Assembly (NCBI RefSeq): GCF_002995785.1
Contig: NZ_PVXO01000008.1
Location: forward strand, 1-59,344
Direction: 5' to 3'
Length of the DNA stretch: 59,344 nt
Origin: Clostridium liquoris
Lineage (GTDB): Bacteria > Bacillota > Clostridia > Clostridiales > Clostridiaceae
Shown one piece after another: positions 8,033-17,948 of this stretch. Below the pieces are notes generated by a model. The model was not told the origin of the DNA. It did no database searches and saw nothing but the letters and a program-made list of their open reading frames with translations. The position numbers and the translations under genes are program-made. The stretch's first letter is position 1. Every line of letters starts with the position of its first letter.

Positions 8033-8293
8033 TTATCTTGGTTGTACAATTAACTTAATGGCAGTTCTTTCCTCACCATCAATTTCTATGTCTGTAAAAG
8101 CCGGTATGCATACTAAATCGATACCACTTGGTGCTACAAAACCTCTTGCAATGGCAACAGATTTTATTGCTTGGTTTAATGCACCAGCGCCTATTGCTTG
8201 TATCTCAGCGCCTCCCTTTTCTCTTAAAACTCCTGCTAGTGCTCCTGCAACCTTATTTGGACTTGATTTTGCTGAAACCTTTAATACTTCCAT
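8033..8293 (-). CDS. spoVS: Stage V sporulation protein S, paralogue 1
   Basis: An 86-aa SpoVS, a small Alba-like protein family. Diagnostic stretches are KVSAKSSPNKVAGALAG, AIGAGALNQAIK, ARGFVAPSGIDL and the C-terminal GEERTAIKLIV. In Bacillus, SpoVS is transcribed by sigma-H and affects spore coat formation and septation. By my count it matches the second copy at 56688 in 58 of 86 residues. The start has AGGAGG 6 bases upstream. A sigma-H-type promoter lies at 8342-8368 and a terminator follows the gene, so it is probably monocistronic. Confidence 0.95.
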   Translation of the reverse strand: MEVLKVSAKSSPNKVAGALAGVLREKGGAEIQAIGAGALNQAIKSVAIARGFVAPSGIDLVCIPAFTDIEIDGEERTAIKLIVQPR

Positions 8294-8341
8294 AATAAAC
8301 CTCCTATAATTTAACTTAATTTGTTATACATACTATTTATA

Positions 8342-8368
8342 ATATTCTACACACAATGGAAAAATCCT
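8342..8368 (-). promoter_or_regulatory. Sigma-H-type promoter of spoVS paralogue 1
   Basis: AGGATTT (8368-8362), 13 bases, AGAATAT (8348-8342), giving an expected start near 8335 and a leader of about 42 bases. This matches the Spo0H pattern known from spoVG and from spoVS itself in Bacillus. The -35 lies inside the 3' arm of the rny terminator. Confidence 0.7.
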
Positions 8369-8413
8369 TTAAACTTTGTAAAGTTTATTGCATTTACAAG
8401 ATTTAAAGGATTT
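8362..8413 (-). terminator. Long-stem terminator after rny, overlapping the spoVS promoter
   Basis: Outer arms TTTAAAGGATTT/AAATCCTTTAAA (8402-8413 with 8362-8373) continue into an inner CTTGTAAA/TTTACAAAG pairing, about 19-21 bp with one small internal loop. A short U-tract follows. Confidence 0.75.
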
Positions 8414-8428
8414 ATTTTATAAATAATT

Positions 8429-9970
8429 TTATTTAGCGTATTCTATTGCTCGAGTCTCCCTTATAACATTCACCTTGATTTGACCAGGATATTCTAATTC
8501 GCCTTCTATTTTCTTTACAATATTCCTTGCCATTTCAACTGACCCAGCATCATCTATTTCTTCTGGTTTAACAATTATTCTTATTTCTCTACCCGCTTGA
8601 ATGGCATATGACTTTTCTACGCCTTCATATGAATTTGCTATTTCTTCTAATTTTTCCAATCTCTTTATATAGGCCTCTAAGGTTTCTCTTCTTGCTCCTG
8701 GTCTTGCAGCTGAAATAGCATCAGCAGCCTGAACCAATACCCCTTCAAGAGATTGTGATTCTACATCACCATGATGAGAAGCTATTGCATTTACTATTAC
8801 TGCAGATTCATGATACTTTTTGGCTACCTCTGCGCCAATTACGGCATGAGGTCCCTCAACTTCATGGTCTACTGCTTTACCTATATCATGGAGTAGTCCA
8901 GCTCTCTTAGCCACTGTAGGATCAATACCTAGCTCAGAAGCCATTAAACCAGCTAAATATGAAACTTCTATAGAATGTTTTAAAACATTCTGACCATAGC
9001 TAGTTCTATACTTCAATCTGCCTAATAATCTTACTAATTCTGAATGAAGTCCATGAACACCAGTCTCAAAGGTTGCCTGTTCTCCCTCTTCTCTAATGTC
9101 ATTTTCAACCTCTTTCTTAGCCTTCTCCACCATTTCTTCGATTCTAGCTGGATGAATTCGTCCATCCACTATAAGCTTCTCCAATGCAATTCTTGCTACT
9201 TCCCTTCTTATAGGGTCAAAGCTCGAAAGAATTACCGCTTCCGGTGTATCATCAATTATTAAATCTACACCAGTTAAGGATTCAAGGGTTCTAATATTTC
9301 TTCCTTCTCTACCTATTATACGACCTTTCATTTCATCATTTGGAAGGTTTACTACATACACAGTTGTTTCGGCTACATGATCTGCAGCACATCTTTGGAT
9401 GGCGTATGTAATTATTTCTCTCGCCTTTTTATCAGCTTCCTCTTTAGCTTTTGCCTCAACCTCTTTAATCATCATAGCAGTTTCATGCTTAATTTCCTTA
9501 TTAACTTCTTCTAAAAGTATTTCTTTTGCCTGTTCAGAAGTTAATCCTGACAATCTTTCTAGCTCTTCTCTTTGTTTAGTGTACAATTCCTGAATATTTT
9601 CTTCTAATTCACTAAGTTCTTGTTGTTTTTTGTTTAAATTTTCTTCTTTTTTTTCTAATAAGTCACTTTTTTTATCAAGTGATTCTTCTCTCTGAATTAT
9701 TCTTCTTTCCAACCGTTGTATTTCATTTCTTCTATCTCTTGACTCTTTTTCGAAGTCATTTCTTAATTTATGAACCTCTTCTTTAGCTTCAAGTATAGCT
9801 TCCTTTTTCTTTGATTCAGCTGTTTTTTCAGCCTCACAAACTATTTTTTTTGCTTCTTCTTCTGCATTAGAAATCTTAGCTGCTGATACATTTTTTCTTA
9901 TATAAAAATCAATATATATTGCGATAGCAGCTACTACTGCAGTTATTATTACATAATATAACAGTCTCAC
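8429..9970 (-). CDS. rny: Ribonuclease Y
   Basis: A 513-aa membrane-anchored endoribonuclease that starts bulk mRNA decay in Firmicutes. It has an N-terminal transmembrane helix (about 4-24), a long charged coiled coil (about 28-200), a KH domain with [15 protein letters not shown] (about 205-270) and an HD domain with [10 protein letters not shown] and [14 protein letters not shown] (about 330-420) that holds the metal site. The start is GTG at 9970 with GGAGG 7 bases upstream; the overlapping ATG runs straight into TGA. It lies between recA and spoVS and has its own strong promoter at 10085. Confidence 0.95.
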   Translation of the reverse strand: MRLLYYVIITAVVAAIAIYIDFYIRKNVSAAKISNAEEEAKKIVCEAEKTAESKKKEAILEAKEEVHKLRNDFEKESRDRRNEIQRLERRIIQREESLDKKSDLLEKKEENLNKKQQELSELEENIQELYTKQREELERLSGLTSEQAKEILLEEVNKEIKHETAMMIKEVEAKAKEEADKKAREIITYAIQRCAADHVAETTVYVVNLPNDEMKGRIIGREGRNIRTLESLTGVDLIIDDTPEAVILSSFDPIRREVARIALEKLIVDGRIHPARIEEMVEKAKKEVENDIREEGEQATFETGVHGLHSELVRLLGRLKYRTSYGQNVLKHSIEVSYLAGLMASELGIDPTVAKRAGLLHDIGKAVDHEVEGPHAVIGAEVAKKYHESAVIVNAIASHHGDVESQSLEGVLVQAADAISAARPGARRETLEAYIKRLEKLEEIANSYEGVEKSYAIQAGREIRIIVKPEEIDDAGSVEMARNIVKKIEGELEYPGQIKVNVIRETRAIEYAK

Positions 9971-10084
9971 ATGAACACCTCCTTTGCTTTTTTTCTTTTA
10001 AAATCTATTCCCAGTAAATATAAAAGCATAGAAAGGTGTCATATTATTCAAATGGATGATTTCGCTAAACCAGATTTTGTATTA

Positions 10085-10113
10085 ATTTTATATTAATTTT
10101 GTCATTATGTCAA
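10085..10113 (-). promoter_or_regulatory. Sigma-A promoter of rny
   Basis: TTGACA (10113-10108), 17 bases, TAAAAT (10090-10085). A perfect -35 and good spacing. The start would be near 10078, giving an unusually long leader of about 108 bases. I see no terminator for recA here, so read-through from recA is also possible. Confidence 0.75.
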
Positions 10114-10152
10114 GTTATATATATTCTTAATTATTTACATAAACCCTAATAG

Positions 10153-11211
10153 TTATTTAGCTTCGGTAGATTTATTTTCTGCTTTAACTTCACTATTTTT
10201 AGGCTCTTCTGGTTTCTTCATAATTGGCAAGTCATATTTTTTTCTTATTGAGTTTTCAATTTCATATAATAAATCAGGATTTTCCCTTAAAAATTGTTTT
10301 GCGTTTTCTCTTCCCTGTCCTAGTCTTACATCTTTATAAGAAAACCAAGCTCCACTTTTCTGCACAAAGTCTTCTTTAACACCTAAATCTAAAACATCAC
10401 CGGTCTTTGATATTCCTTCATTGTACATAATATCAAACTCAGCAGTTTTAAATGGAGGAGCAACTTTGTTTTTAGTCATTTTAGCCCTTGTTCTGTTCCC
10501 TAAAATTTCATCGCCCTGTTTTATTGAATCAATTCTTCTTACATCTATTCTCACACTAGAATAGAATTTTAATGCTCTTCCTCCTGGAGTAGTTTCTGGA
10601 TTACCAAACATTACTCCAACCTTTTCCCTTAACTGATTTATAAATACAGCTACACATTTAGATTTATTTATAGATCCTGCTAATTTTCTTAAAGCTTGAG
10701 ACATAAGTCTTGCCTGCAGCCCTACATGGGAATCTCCCATTTCCCCTTCTATTTCCGCTTTAGGTACCAATGCAGCTACAGAATCCACTACTATTACATC
10801 CACAGCATTTGATCTTACAAGAGCCTCAGCGATTTCTAAAGCCTGTTCTCCAGTGTCAGGCTGTGATACTATTAGATTATCTATATCTACTCCTAGCCTT
10901 TTAGCATATGATGGATCTAGTGCATGCTCAGCATCTATAAATGCCGCTGCACCGCCTGTTTTTTGAGCTTCAGCTGCTATATGCAATGCCACAGTAGTCT
11001 TACCTGAAGATTCCGGTCCATAAATTTCAATAATTCTGCCACGAGGAACTCCTCCTATACCAAGCGCAATATCCATTCCTAAACAACCTGTGGATATTGC
11101 ATCTATATTTAATACGCTATGTTCCCCTAATTTCATTATTGAGCCTTTACCAAATTGTTTTTCAATCTGCCCCATAGCAGCTTCTATAGCTTTAGCCTTA
11201 TCATTATCCAT
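10153..11211 (-). CDS. recA: Recombinase A
   Basis: A 352-aa DNA-dependent ATPase for homologous strand exchange and SOS induction. Walker A GPESSGKT is at 65-72, and [11 protein letters not shown] and [15 protein letters not shown] follow in the standard order. The C-terminal tail is short and rich in Lys/Glu. Its length is normal and there is no intein. The ATG at 11211 has an AAGGGA ribosome site. Its sigma-A promoter with an SOS box at the start point predicts LexA control, although lexA itself is not in this window. Confidence 0.97.
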   Translation of the reverse strand: MDNDKAKAIEAAMGQIEKQFGKGSIMKLGEHSVLNIDAISTGCLGMDIALGIGGVPRGRIIEIYGPESSGKTTVALHIAAEAQKTGGAAAFIDAEHALDPSYAKRLGVDIDNLIVSQPDTGEQALEIAEALVRSNAVDVIVVDSVAALVPKAEIEGEMGDSHVGLQARLMSQALRKLAGSINKSKCVAVFINQLREKVGVMFGNPETTPGGRALKFYSSVRIDVRRIDSIKQGDEILGNRTRAKMTKNKVAPPFKTAEFDIMYNEGISKTGDVLDLGVKEDFVQKSGAWFSYKDVRLGQGRENAKQFLRENPDLLYEIENSIRKKYDLPIMKKPEEPKNSEVKAENKSTEAK

Positions 11212-11249
11212 ACTATCCCTTAAAAGGGCTCACCATCCTTTCATAGTTC

Positions 11250-11261
11250 GAACACTTGTTC
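11250..11261 (-). promoter_or_regulatory. SOS (LexA) box of recA
   Basis: GAAC-N4-GTTC, matching the Firmicute LexA operator core (CGAAC-N4-GTTCG type). It lies just downstream of the recA -10, over the expected start site, where bound LexA would block transcription. Confidence 0.8.
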
Positions 11262-11267
11262 TATTAC

Positions 11268-11296
11268 ATTATACAATAAACTTCAAATTAGGTCAA
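11268..11296 (-). promoter_or_regulatory. Sigma-A promoter of recA
   Basis: TTGACC (11296-11291), 17 bases, TATAAT (11273-11268). Near-consensus. Confidence 0.85.
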
Positions 11297-11301
11297 CGTA
11301 T

Positions 11302-11326
11302 AAAAAAAGTGCAATGCACTTTTTTT
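11302..11326. terminator. Terminator between pgsA and recA
   Basis: AAAAAAAGTGC, AAT loop, GCACTTTTTTT: a near-perfect palindrome with a run of seven A/T at each edge, so it can act in either direction. It ends the rimO-pgsA transcript about 58 bases past the pgsA stop. The GTGCAATGCAC core recurs at 33932-33954. Confidence 0.85.
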
Positions 11327-11383
11327 ATTATAAACTTTATCTATCTTTGATTATATACATAATTATTATTTTTAAACATCTAA

Positions 11384-11965
11384 TTATTTATCTGTATTAA
11401 TAGCCCCTTTATTTTTAATAAAATAATCCAATCCAGATATAATTGTAATTATAATTGCAGCAGTCATAGCTATTTTAGCTAATATAACTATATAGCTATA
11501 TGGGATCATCATAAAAGTAGCTGGTGCATTTACACTTCCCTCATCAATACTAATTAAGGCAAGTACAATTGCTACAATTTGGGTAACAGTTTTAGCTTTT
11601 CCCCATCCACTAGCAGCAATAATTATTCCTTCTGCAGCTGCTACAGCGCGAAGACCAGTTACTGCAAATTCCCTAGCTATAATAATCATAGCAACCCAAG
11701 TAGGAATAACCTGCAATTCCACCAAAGATACCAATGCTGATGTTACTAGTAATTTATCAGCTAAAGGATCCATAAACTTACCAAATTTAGTTATTTGATT
11801 TCTACTTCTGGCTATGTATCCATCTAATTTATCTGTTAATGCAGCTAAAATAAAAATAGCGGTGGCTATTTCTTTGCCGTAAGGAATGCCTTTAACCGCA
11901 ATAAAAATTAAAAAAATAGGAACTAGGAACATTCTTACTAATGTGAGTTTATTTGCTAAATTCAT
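11384..11965 (-). CDS. pgsA: CDP-diacylglycerol-glycerol-3-phosphate 3-phosphatidyltransferase
   Basis: A 193-aa membrane enzyme of phosphatidylglycerol synthesis. The CDP-alcohol phosphotransferase signature (D-x2-DG-x2-AR-x8-G-x3-D-x3-D) is complete: DKLDGYIARSR, then GKFMDPLADK, at about 44-71. Several further hydrophobic helices follow. The frame opens three codons earlier at a TTG, but the ATG at 11965 is correctly spaced from GGAG. It overlaps the rimO 3' end by 17 bases, indicating coupling, and is followed by the terminator at 11302. Confidence 0.93.
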   Translation of the reverse strand: MNLANKLTLVRMFLVPIFLIFIAVKGIPYGKEIATAIFILAALTDKLDGYIARSRNQITKFGKFMDPLADKLLVTSALVSLVELQVIPTWVAMIIIAREFAVTGLRAVAAAEGIIIAASGWGKAKTVTQIVAIVLALISIDEGSVNAPATFMMIPYSYIVILAKIAMTAAIIITIISGLDYFIKNKGAINTDK

Positions 11966-13283
11966 AATATACAACTCCTATTAAATCATATTCTGAGCTA
12001 CTCTCAATTTTTACAGAAACAATATCTCCTATATTTAATATTTTATCACATTTAAAATAAATTGCACCATCAATTTCAGGAGCCATTTCATAATTTCTAC
12101 CAATATAGTACTCTCCATTAAAGTTATCCACTATGACATTGTATATTTTACCTACTTTATCTTTATTAGCTCTATTGGATATATTTTGTTGTAACATCAT
12201 TAATTCCTTTTGTCTAATTTCCTTAATATCTTCATCTACCTGATTTTCCATAAGAGCAGCTGGAGTATTTTCCTCTTTGGAATATTTAAATACGCCTAAA
12301 TTTTCAAATTTTATATCCTTAACAAATTCTTTTAATTCATTAAAGTTATCTTCATTTTCCCCAGGAAATCCTACGATTAAGGAAGTTCTTAAAGATATAT
12401 TTGGTATACTTTTCCTTAACTTATCTATAGTATTTAAAATCTGTTCTTTTCTGCCTCTTCTTCCCATTGGTTTTAATATATCATCACTTATATGCTGTAT
12501 AGGCATATCTAAGTATTTGCATACCTTTGGATTTGAAGCTATTGTATCTATAAAATCCTGTTCTATTTCTTCAGGATAACAATATAAAACCCTAATCCAT
12601 TCTATTTCTTCTATCTTTGATATATTTTCTATAAGTTCAGGCAGCATTTTTTTACCGTATAAATCTATACCATATCTGGTAGTATCCTGTGCTACCAATA
12701 TAATTTCTTTAACACCCTTTTTAGCTAGATTCTTTGCTTCTTTTAATATGTTTTCCATACTTCTGCTTCTGTATCTACCTCTAATACGTGGTATTACACA
12801 ATAAGTACAAAAATTATCACAGCCTTCTCCAATTCTTAAATATGCATAATGACTAAGAGTAGTTAATGTCCTTTCTCCTTCATTAATTACATTGTCACTA
12901 TAATTACAATAATAAACTTTTTCTCTTTTTTCAATAACTCTTTTTACCGCTTCTTCTAATTTGTCATAGTCATTAACACCAATCATAACATCAACTTCTG
13001 GCAGCAATTCTTGTAGTTCTTTTCCGTATCTTTGACTTAAGCAGCCAGTTACAATAAGAACCTTACAATTTCCTTCTTTGTATTTGGACATCTCTAATAT
13101 AGTATCTATTGATTCCTGTTTTGCAGCTTCTATGAAACTGCAGGTATTAACTATTATTACATCTGCCTCTCTTGGTTCATTGGTGATTTCATAATCTTTG
13201 CTAATTTTATTTATCATAATTTCAGCATCTATTCTATTTTTGTCACAACCTAAACTTATTACTCCAAATTTTAACTTATTCAT
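11949..13283 (-). CDS. rimO: Ribosomal protein S12 methylthiotransferase RimO
   Basis: A 444-aa radical-SAM enzyme that methylthiolates an aspartate of ribosomal protein S12. N-terminal UPF0004 domain cysteines are at about 13, 48 and 81; the radical-SAM motif C-x3-C-x2-C (CDNFCTYC) is at 155-162; a C-terminal TRAM domain follows. SLGCDKNRID marks RimO rather than the tRNA enzyme MiaB. The start is the ATG at 13283 with AAGGAGG 7 bases upstream; a TTG two codons earlier is too close to it. It lies 12 bases after spoIIIE/ftsK and overlaps pgsA. Confidence 0.94.
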   Translation of the reverse strand: MNKLKFGVISLGCDKNRIDAEIMINKISKDYEITNEPREADVIIVNTCSFIEAAKQESIDTILEMSKYKEGNCKVLIVTGCLSQRYGKELQELLPEVDVMIGVNDYDKLEEAVKRVIEKREKVYYCNYSDNVINEGERTLTTLSHYAYLRIGEGCDNFCTYCVIPRIRGRYRSRSMENILKEAKNLAKKGVKEIILVAQDTTRYGIDLYGKKMLPELIENISKIEEIEWIRVLYCYPEEIEQDFIDTIASNPKVCKYLDMPIQHISDDILKPMGRRGRKEQILNTIDKLRKSIPNISLRTSLIVGFPGENEDNFNELKEFVKDIKFENLGVFKYSKEENTPAALMENQVDEDIKEIRQKELMMLQQNISNRANKDKVGKIYNVIVDNFNGEYYIGRNYEMAPEIDGAIYFKCDKILNIGDIVSVKIESSSEYDLIGVVYYEFSK

Positions 13284-13295
13284 ATACAAGCCTCC

Positions 13296-15530
13296 TTACT
13301 CTATTTCATCTTTATTTACAAGTACCTGCCTCGGTTTACTACCATCTTTTCCCGAAATAATTCCTCTTTCTTCTAATTGCTCAATAATTCTAGCTGCTCT
13401 ATTATACCCAACTCTAAGTTTTCTCTGTAAAAGAGAGGTAGACGCTTGATCCGTTTGGACTACTATTTTTATTGCTTCTTCTAACAATTCATCCTTATCC
13501 TCTTCGTTTACTGCTGTGGCTGTATTGATTTCTTCCATGATACTATTTTCATATCCCACTTGGCATTTTTGAGTTTTTATGTATTCCACCACTTTTTCTA
13601 CTTCTTCCTCTGAAATAAAAGCTCCTTGAATTCTCATAGGTTTTGACTCTCCTGTAGGATAGAACAGCATATCCCCCTTGCCTAATAGTTTTTCAGCCCC
13701 TGCCATATCAAGTATTGTTCTTGAATCAATTTGGCTGGATACAGCAAAAGATATTCTAGATGGAATGTTAGCTTTTATAACTCCAGTAATTACATCTACA
13801 GAAGGCCTTTGAGTAGCAATTACTAAATGCATTCCTGCAGCTCTGGCCATTTGAGCTAAACGTCCAATATAGTCTTCAATATCATTTGGACAAACCATCA
13901 TTAAATCCGCTAACTCGTCAATAATTATAACTACTAAAGGTAATTTATTTTCAATTTTACCCCTTTCATATAATTCATTATAACTTTCTATATTTCTTAC
14001 ATTATTTTCAGCAAATAGCTTGTATCGTTTTGTCATTTCATTTACTGCCCAATTTAAAGCTCCAGCAGCTTTTTTAGGGTCAGTTACTACAGGGATTAAA
14101 AGATGAGGTATACCATTATATATATTAAGTTCTACTACTTTAGGATCTATCATTAATAGCTTTACATTTTCCGGTGAATACTTATATAGTAAACTTATTA
14201 TAAGAGTATTAATGCAAACACTTTTACCCGAACCTGTTGCCCCAGCTATAAGTAAATGAGGCATTTTTGCTAAATCCCAAACTACACAATTGCCTCCAAT
14301 GTCTTTACCTAGAGCAAAGGCTAAACTTTTATTAAAATTAGAGAATTCTGCAGATTCTAATACTTCTCTTAGAAATACAGGGCTTAGTTCCTTATTAGGC
14401 ACCTCTATACCTACAGCAGATTTACCAGGTATTGGAGCTTCTATTCTAACTCCAGAAGCTGCTAAATTTAAAGCTATATCATCTGCTAAATTAACAATCT
14501 TGCTTACCTTTACACCTGCACTAGGCTGAAGCTCAAATCTTGTTACAGAAGGACCTTTTGTAACCTGTATAACCTTTGCCTCAACACCGAAGCTGGACAG
14601 CGTTTCTTCCAGCTTGTTTGCATTATTTAATAATTCTTTTTTATCTTCCTTATTTAATTTACATGCTACATTTTGATTTAATAAATTAATGTTAGGAAAT
14701 CTATATTCTATATTTGAATTAGTATTACCTTTATTTATTTCCTCTTCCAGCTCTTTGCTTATATCCTTTTTATCTTCTCCCTTATAGTTATCTTTTGTAT
14801 TTTCACTGCTAAGTTTAACATCTGTGTGTGGATGTTGGTTCTCATCTTCATTTTCTACAGTAGCAGTTTTAATAAAATCTATTATTTTAATTTTATTATC
14901 TTTTTTAATTCCATTTTCCTTTTCACTATCGTAGGCTACTAAATCCTTTTGTTCTGCTTTTTCATCAGCAATAATATCTTGATTTTCTTTTCTTATTTTT
15001 CTATGAAGTTTTAATTTTTCTACTATAGTATAAAGAGATATTTGACTTATTAAAATAAATGAAATCATGTATAAGGCTATAAAAATAACAAAAGAGCCTA
15101 ATTTACCAAATAATTTGTATAAAGGTATATCTATAACATAGCATATTATACCACCGTGTATTATACTTTGAGAATTATATATAGCTTTAATCCCATCAAA
15201 GATAGTTTGTTTGCCATCATTAGTAGCTATATCTGCCATTTGAATACACAAAAGGGTATTTAATAAAAAAATAACTATCCCATAGAATTTTTTATTGAAG
15301 CTTATTTTACCCTTTTTCAATATAAAACAAACTCCAACAAAGATTATTAAAAATGGAAAGATAAAAGCTCCTAACCCAAAGACAGCAATAAGCACTTTTT
15401 TTATTAACTTACCTATTAAACCGGAATCTGATGGTGAAAATACGCTTATCAGCATCAGTATTCCTAATGTAATTGATATTATTCCCTTTATATCATTATC
15501 ATCATTCTGTCTTCGTTTTTTTCTTCCCAT
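13296..15530 (-). CDS. DNA translocase SpoIIIE/FtsK
   Basis: A 744-aa motor that pumps chromosomal DNA through the division or sporulation septum. Four N-terminal transmembrane helices (within about 15-170) are followed by a charged linker (about 170-290), the RecA-like motor with Walker A GATGSGKS (430-437) and Walker [13 protein letters not shown], and a C-terminal gamma winged helix (about 670-735) that reads KOPS/SRS sites. The neighbours tepA, ymxH and the aspartokinase match the Bacillus spoIIIE region, which favours spoIIIE over the second paralogue sftA. GAGGTGAT precedes the ATG. Confidence 0.93.
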   Translation of the reverse strand: MGRKKRRQNDDNDIKGIISITLGILMLISVFSPSDSGLIGKLIKKVLIAVFGLGAFIFPFLIIFVGVCFILKKGKISFNKKFYGIVIFLLNTLLCIQMADIATNDGKQTIFDGIKAIYNSQSIIHGGIICYVIDIPLYKLFGKLGSFVIFIALYMISFILISQISLYTIVEKLKLHRKIRKENQDIIADEKAEQKDLVAYDSEKENGIKKDNKIKIIDFIKTATVENEDENQHPHTDVKLSSENTKDNYKGEDKKDISKELEEEINKGNTNSNIEYRFPNINLLNQNVACKLNKEDKKELLNNANKLEETLSSFGVEAKVIQVTKGPSVTRFELQPSAGVKVSKIVNLADDIALNLAASGVRIEAPIPGKSAVGIEVPNKELSPVFLREVLESAEFSNFNKSLAFALGKDIGGNCVVWDLAKMPHLLIAGATGSGKSVCINTLIISLLYKYSPENVKLLMIDPKVVELNIYNGIPHLLIPVVTDPKKAAGALNWAVNEMTKRYKLFAENNVRNIESYNELYERGKIENKLPLVVIIIDELADLMMVCPNDIEDYIGRLAQMARAAGMHLVIATQRPSVDVITGVIKANIPSRISFAVSSQIDSRTILDMAGAEKLLGKGDMLFYPTGESKPMRIQGAFISEEEVEKVVEYIKTQKCQVGYENSIMEEINTATAVNEEDKDELLEEAIKIVVQTDQASTSLLQRKLRVGYNRAARIIEQLEERGIISGKDGSKPRQVLVNKDEIE

Positions 15531-15603
15531 AGATTATCACCTCATTTTTATATTTCTATACACTATTTTAATAATCCTGCTAAAGCTTGTCCATACAAAA
15601 ATT

Positions 15604-15625
15604 AACCATAGGTATATCCTATGGC
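15604..15625 (-). terminator. Weak terminator at the end of tepA
   Basis: Stem CCATAGG/CCTATGG (7 bp) spanning the tepA stop codon, followed on the minus strand by a short UUAAUUUUU tract. It may be leaky, which would allow expression of spoIIIE/ftsK from upstream. Confidence 0.45.
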
Positions 15626-16317
15626 TTTTCCTTTTCCATTTCTTTTCCCCTTATTAATTCATTTAACTTGTTTAAGGCCTCTTTTATGCCGCCTACCTCA
15701 TCTATAAGACCGCATTTAACCGCCTGTTCCCCTATTAGTATGGTACCCATATCATTCAATAAATTATCTGTTTTTTTCATCAATTCTTGTAAATCCTCTC
15801 TAGACATTTTAGATGTTCTTACAATAAATTCTATTATTCTTTCTTGCATCTTATTAAAATATTCAAAGGTTTGTGGTACTCCTATTATAAGACCATTCAT
15901 TCTTATAGGATGAACTATCATAGTAGCTGATGGAGATATAAAAGAATAATCCGATGAAGTTGCAAGAGGAACTCCTATAGAATGACCTCCTCCTATTACT
16001 AGAGACACTGTTGGCTTGCTTAAACTTTTTATCATTTCTGCAATGGCTAGCCCTGCTTCTACATCTCCTCCAATAGTATTTAATATGACTAATACTCCTT
16101 CAACAGTATCATTCATTTCTATATTTACTAATTGTGGTATTACATGCTCATACTTTGTACTTTTTGTTTGAGGTGTTACTGCCATGTGACCTTCTATTTG
16201 ACCTATTATAGGTAAAACATATATTTTTTCATCCATCTTAGGAATATTTGTAATCCCTAATTCTTTTATATTGTCTAATTCATTTTTTCTAGCATCCTTT
16301 TCATTTTCATTACACAT
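15619..16317 (-). CDS. tepA: ClpP-like serine protease TepA
   Basis: A 232-aa protein of the ClpP/crotonase fold, similar to Bacillus YmfB/TepA (translocation-enhancing protein). GGGHSIG near 120 carries the nucleophilic serine, and ATMIVHPIR carries the histidine. It has no signal peptide, and the long acidic N terminus is typical. The frame extends 18 codons upstream, but the ATG at 16317 has GGAGG 7 bases away. It lies between aspartokinase and spoIIIE/ftsK as in Bacillus. Proteolysis of signal peptides or secreted proteins is the suggested role in the literature, not shown here. Confidence 0.85.
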   Translation of the reverse strand: MCNENEKDARKNELDNIKELGITNIPKMDEKIYVLPIIGQIEGHMAVTPQTKSTKYEHVIPQLVNIEMNDTVEGVLVILNTIGGDVEAGLAIAEMIKSLSKPTVSLVIGGGHSIGVPLATSSDYSFISPSATMIVHPIRMNGLIIGVPQTFEYFNKMQERIIEFIVRTSKMSREDLQELMKKTDNLLNDMGTILIGEQAVKCGLIDEVGGIKEALNKLNELIRGKEMEKEKP

Positions 16318-16382
16318 ATTCTTCCCTCCTAGCACAATTTTATTTTGCGCATAAGAGAAAAGAATATGCACCTATTTGCTCT

Positions 16383-17591
16383 TTATTTATTATCTCCCAG
16401 CTTAAATCCATGATGTAGTGCATTTATAGCCTTTTCTGTGCAATTGCCTTCTACAAGACACCATATGGTTGTATGGGAGTCTGCTGTTTGAAGGACTTTT
16501 ATATTCTCTGAATTTAAACAAGAAAGAATTTTTGCCATTACTCCAGGTATTCCTCTCATTCTGCTCCCAATAATGGCTATCTTACTACAATTATCTATAT
16601 GTGAATAATTTAAATTTATATTACTCATTATTTTATCAAATTTTTCAAAGCTTTCCCCATCAATAGTAAATATATTTTCTTCAGGAAAAACATTTATTAA
16701 ATCTATACTAATAGAGTTATCTGCCAAAATACCTAATAATGTATTATAATTAGCATTGTTTATATTCTCATTTTTACATACTTTAATTTGTATTCTATTA
16801 CTCATATGAGTAATACCAGTTATAATATTATCTAAATTTACATCTCCAGTATTGTTAATTATGGTTCCTTTGCAGTCAGTTAGCGTATTTTTTATTACCA
16901 ATGGGATATTTCCCTTCATAGCTATTTCTACTGCTCTAGGATGTATAACTTTAGCTCCTTGATCTGCAAACTGGAATACTTCATTATAACTTATTTCCTT
17001 TATTAAAGAAGCATCTGAAACAATTCTTGGGTCTGCAGTCATTATGCCATCAACATCTGTATATATTTCTATCTGTTCAGCTTTTAATGAAACTCCAAGT
17101 AAAGAAGCAGTTACGTCGCTTCCTCCTCTTCCTAAAGTTGTAACAAATCCCTTTTCACTTATACCCTGAAATCCTGCTACTATTGGAACCTTGCCTTGCT
17201 TTATAATTTCTAATATTTTACTAGGCTTTAAATCTACCACAGCAGCATTATTATAATTATCATCAGTAAATATACCGGCCTGTCCACCAGTCATAGGAAC
17301 AGCATTTATTCCTTTTTCTAAGAGTTCATCTGTAATTACCACTGTACTTATTATTTCTCCACAACTCATAAGCAAATCTATGGATAGAGTATTCTCATGG
17401 TTAAGCTTCTCACTTACTAAGGATAAAAGGGTATCCGTAGCATAAGGTTCTCCTTTACGTCCCATTGCTGATACTACTACTACAGGAGCATAGCCTTCAT
17501 TTCTTGCTTTTATAATCTTTTCTATAACCCTTTTTCTTCTTTCATGAGTGGAAACAGATGTACCGCCAAATTTTTGAACTAAGATTTTCAT
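16383..17591 (-). CDS. dapG: Aspartate kinase (DapG-type)
   Basis: A 402-aa aspartokinase, first step toward diaminopimelate, lysine, threonine and methionine. It has an N-terminal kinase domain with VQKFGGTSV (6-13) and GRGGSDVTAS, and a C-terminal pair of ACT domains (about 265-400) for feedback control. Position between ymxH and tepA matches Bacillus dapG, the diaminopimelate-sensitive isozyme linked to sporulation. The genes that accompany it there (spoVFA, spoVFB, asd, dapA) are missing here. The start is the ATG at 17591 with GGAGG 6 bases upstream. The isozyme type rests on context. Confidence 0.88.
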   Translation of the reverse strand: MKILVQKFGGTSVSTHERRKRVIEKIIKARNEGYAPVVVVSAMGRKGEPYATDTLLSLVSEKLNHENTLSIDLLMSCGEIISTVVITDELLEKGINAVPMTGGQAGIFTDDNYNNAAVVDLKPSKILEIIKQGKVPIVAGFQGISEKGFVTTLGRGGSDVTASLLGVSLKAEQIEIYTDVDGIMTADPRIVSDASLIKEISYNEVFQFADQGAKVIHPRAVEIAMKGNIPLVIKNTLTDCKGTIINNTGDVNLDNIITGITHMSNRIQIKVCKNENINNANYNTLLGILADNSISIDLINVFPEENIFTIDGESFEKFDKIMSNINLNYSHIDNCSKIAIIGSRMRGIPGVMAKILSCLNSENIKVLQTADSHTTIWCLVEGNCTEKAINALHHGFKLGDNK

Positions 17592-17606
17592 ATTATTCCT
17601 CCACAA

Positions 17607-17882
17607 CTATACACGGGTCTTTTTTAGTGATTTTTCGTCTACATCTATAATTATAGTTCTTGAACCAATTTTTTTAACGAATTCCCAAGGTACCTCAATA
17701 AATTCACTTTTCCCAAATATAGTAAACTTTGTCTTAGGATCATTTAAAATTAGTAATTTAAAATTGCCTTCTTCATCAATTATAATATCATTATTGGATA
17801 AGTAGTTATATTTATCTCCATCATTAATATTAATTATTTCGTATTTTTCCATATCACTATATAGTTTTATATCCTCTTCCAT
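17607..17882 (-). CDS. ymxH: YlmC/YmxH-family PRC-barrel protein
   Basis: A 91-aa protein of the YlmC/YmxH sporulation-associated family, a single PRC-barrel-like beta domain (GDKYNYLSNNDIIID near the start, EVPWEFVKKIGSRTIIIDV near the end). The conserved W-x-x-V-x-x-I-G core is present. The molecular role is not established. The ATG has GGAGG 7 bases upstream, and aspartokinase starts 15 bases after its stop. A perfect inverted repeat lies just before the ribosome site. Confidence 0.8.
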   Translation of the reverse strand: MEEDIKLYSDMEKYEIININDGDKYNYLSNNDIIIDEEGNFKLLILNDPKTKFTIFGKSEFIEVPWEFVKKIGSRTIIIDVDEKSLKKTRV

Positions 17883-17899
17883 AACAATACCTCCTTAAC

Positions 17900-17925
17900 A
17901 TATTTCATAAAATAATATGAAATAT
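17900..17925. repeat. 10-bp inverted repeat upstream of ymxH
   Basis: ATATTTCATA, six bases, TATGAAATAT, directly before the ymxH ribosome site. No U-tract follows on either strand, so it may be an operator or a UTR hairpin. High AT content lowers its significance. Confidence 0.45.
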
Positions 17926-17948
17926 ATTAAAGATTTATTACTAATATA

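Noticed and set aside
17900-17925. Inverted repeat before ymxH as an independent regulatory finding.
   Set aside because: It is listed as a feature, but arms made almost entirely of A and T can arise by chance here and nothing else supports a regulator.
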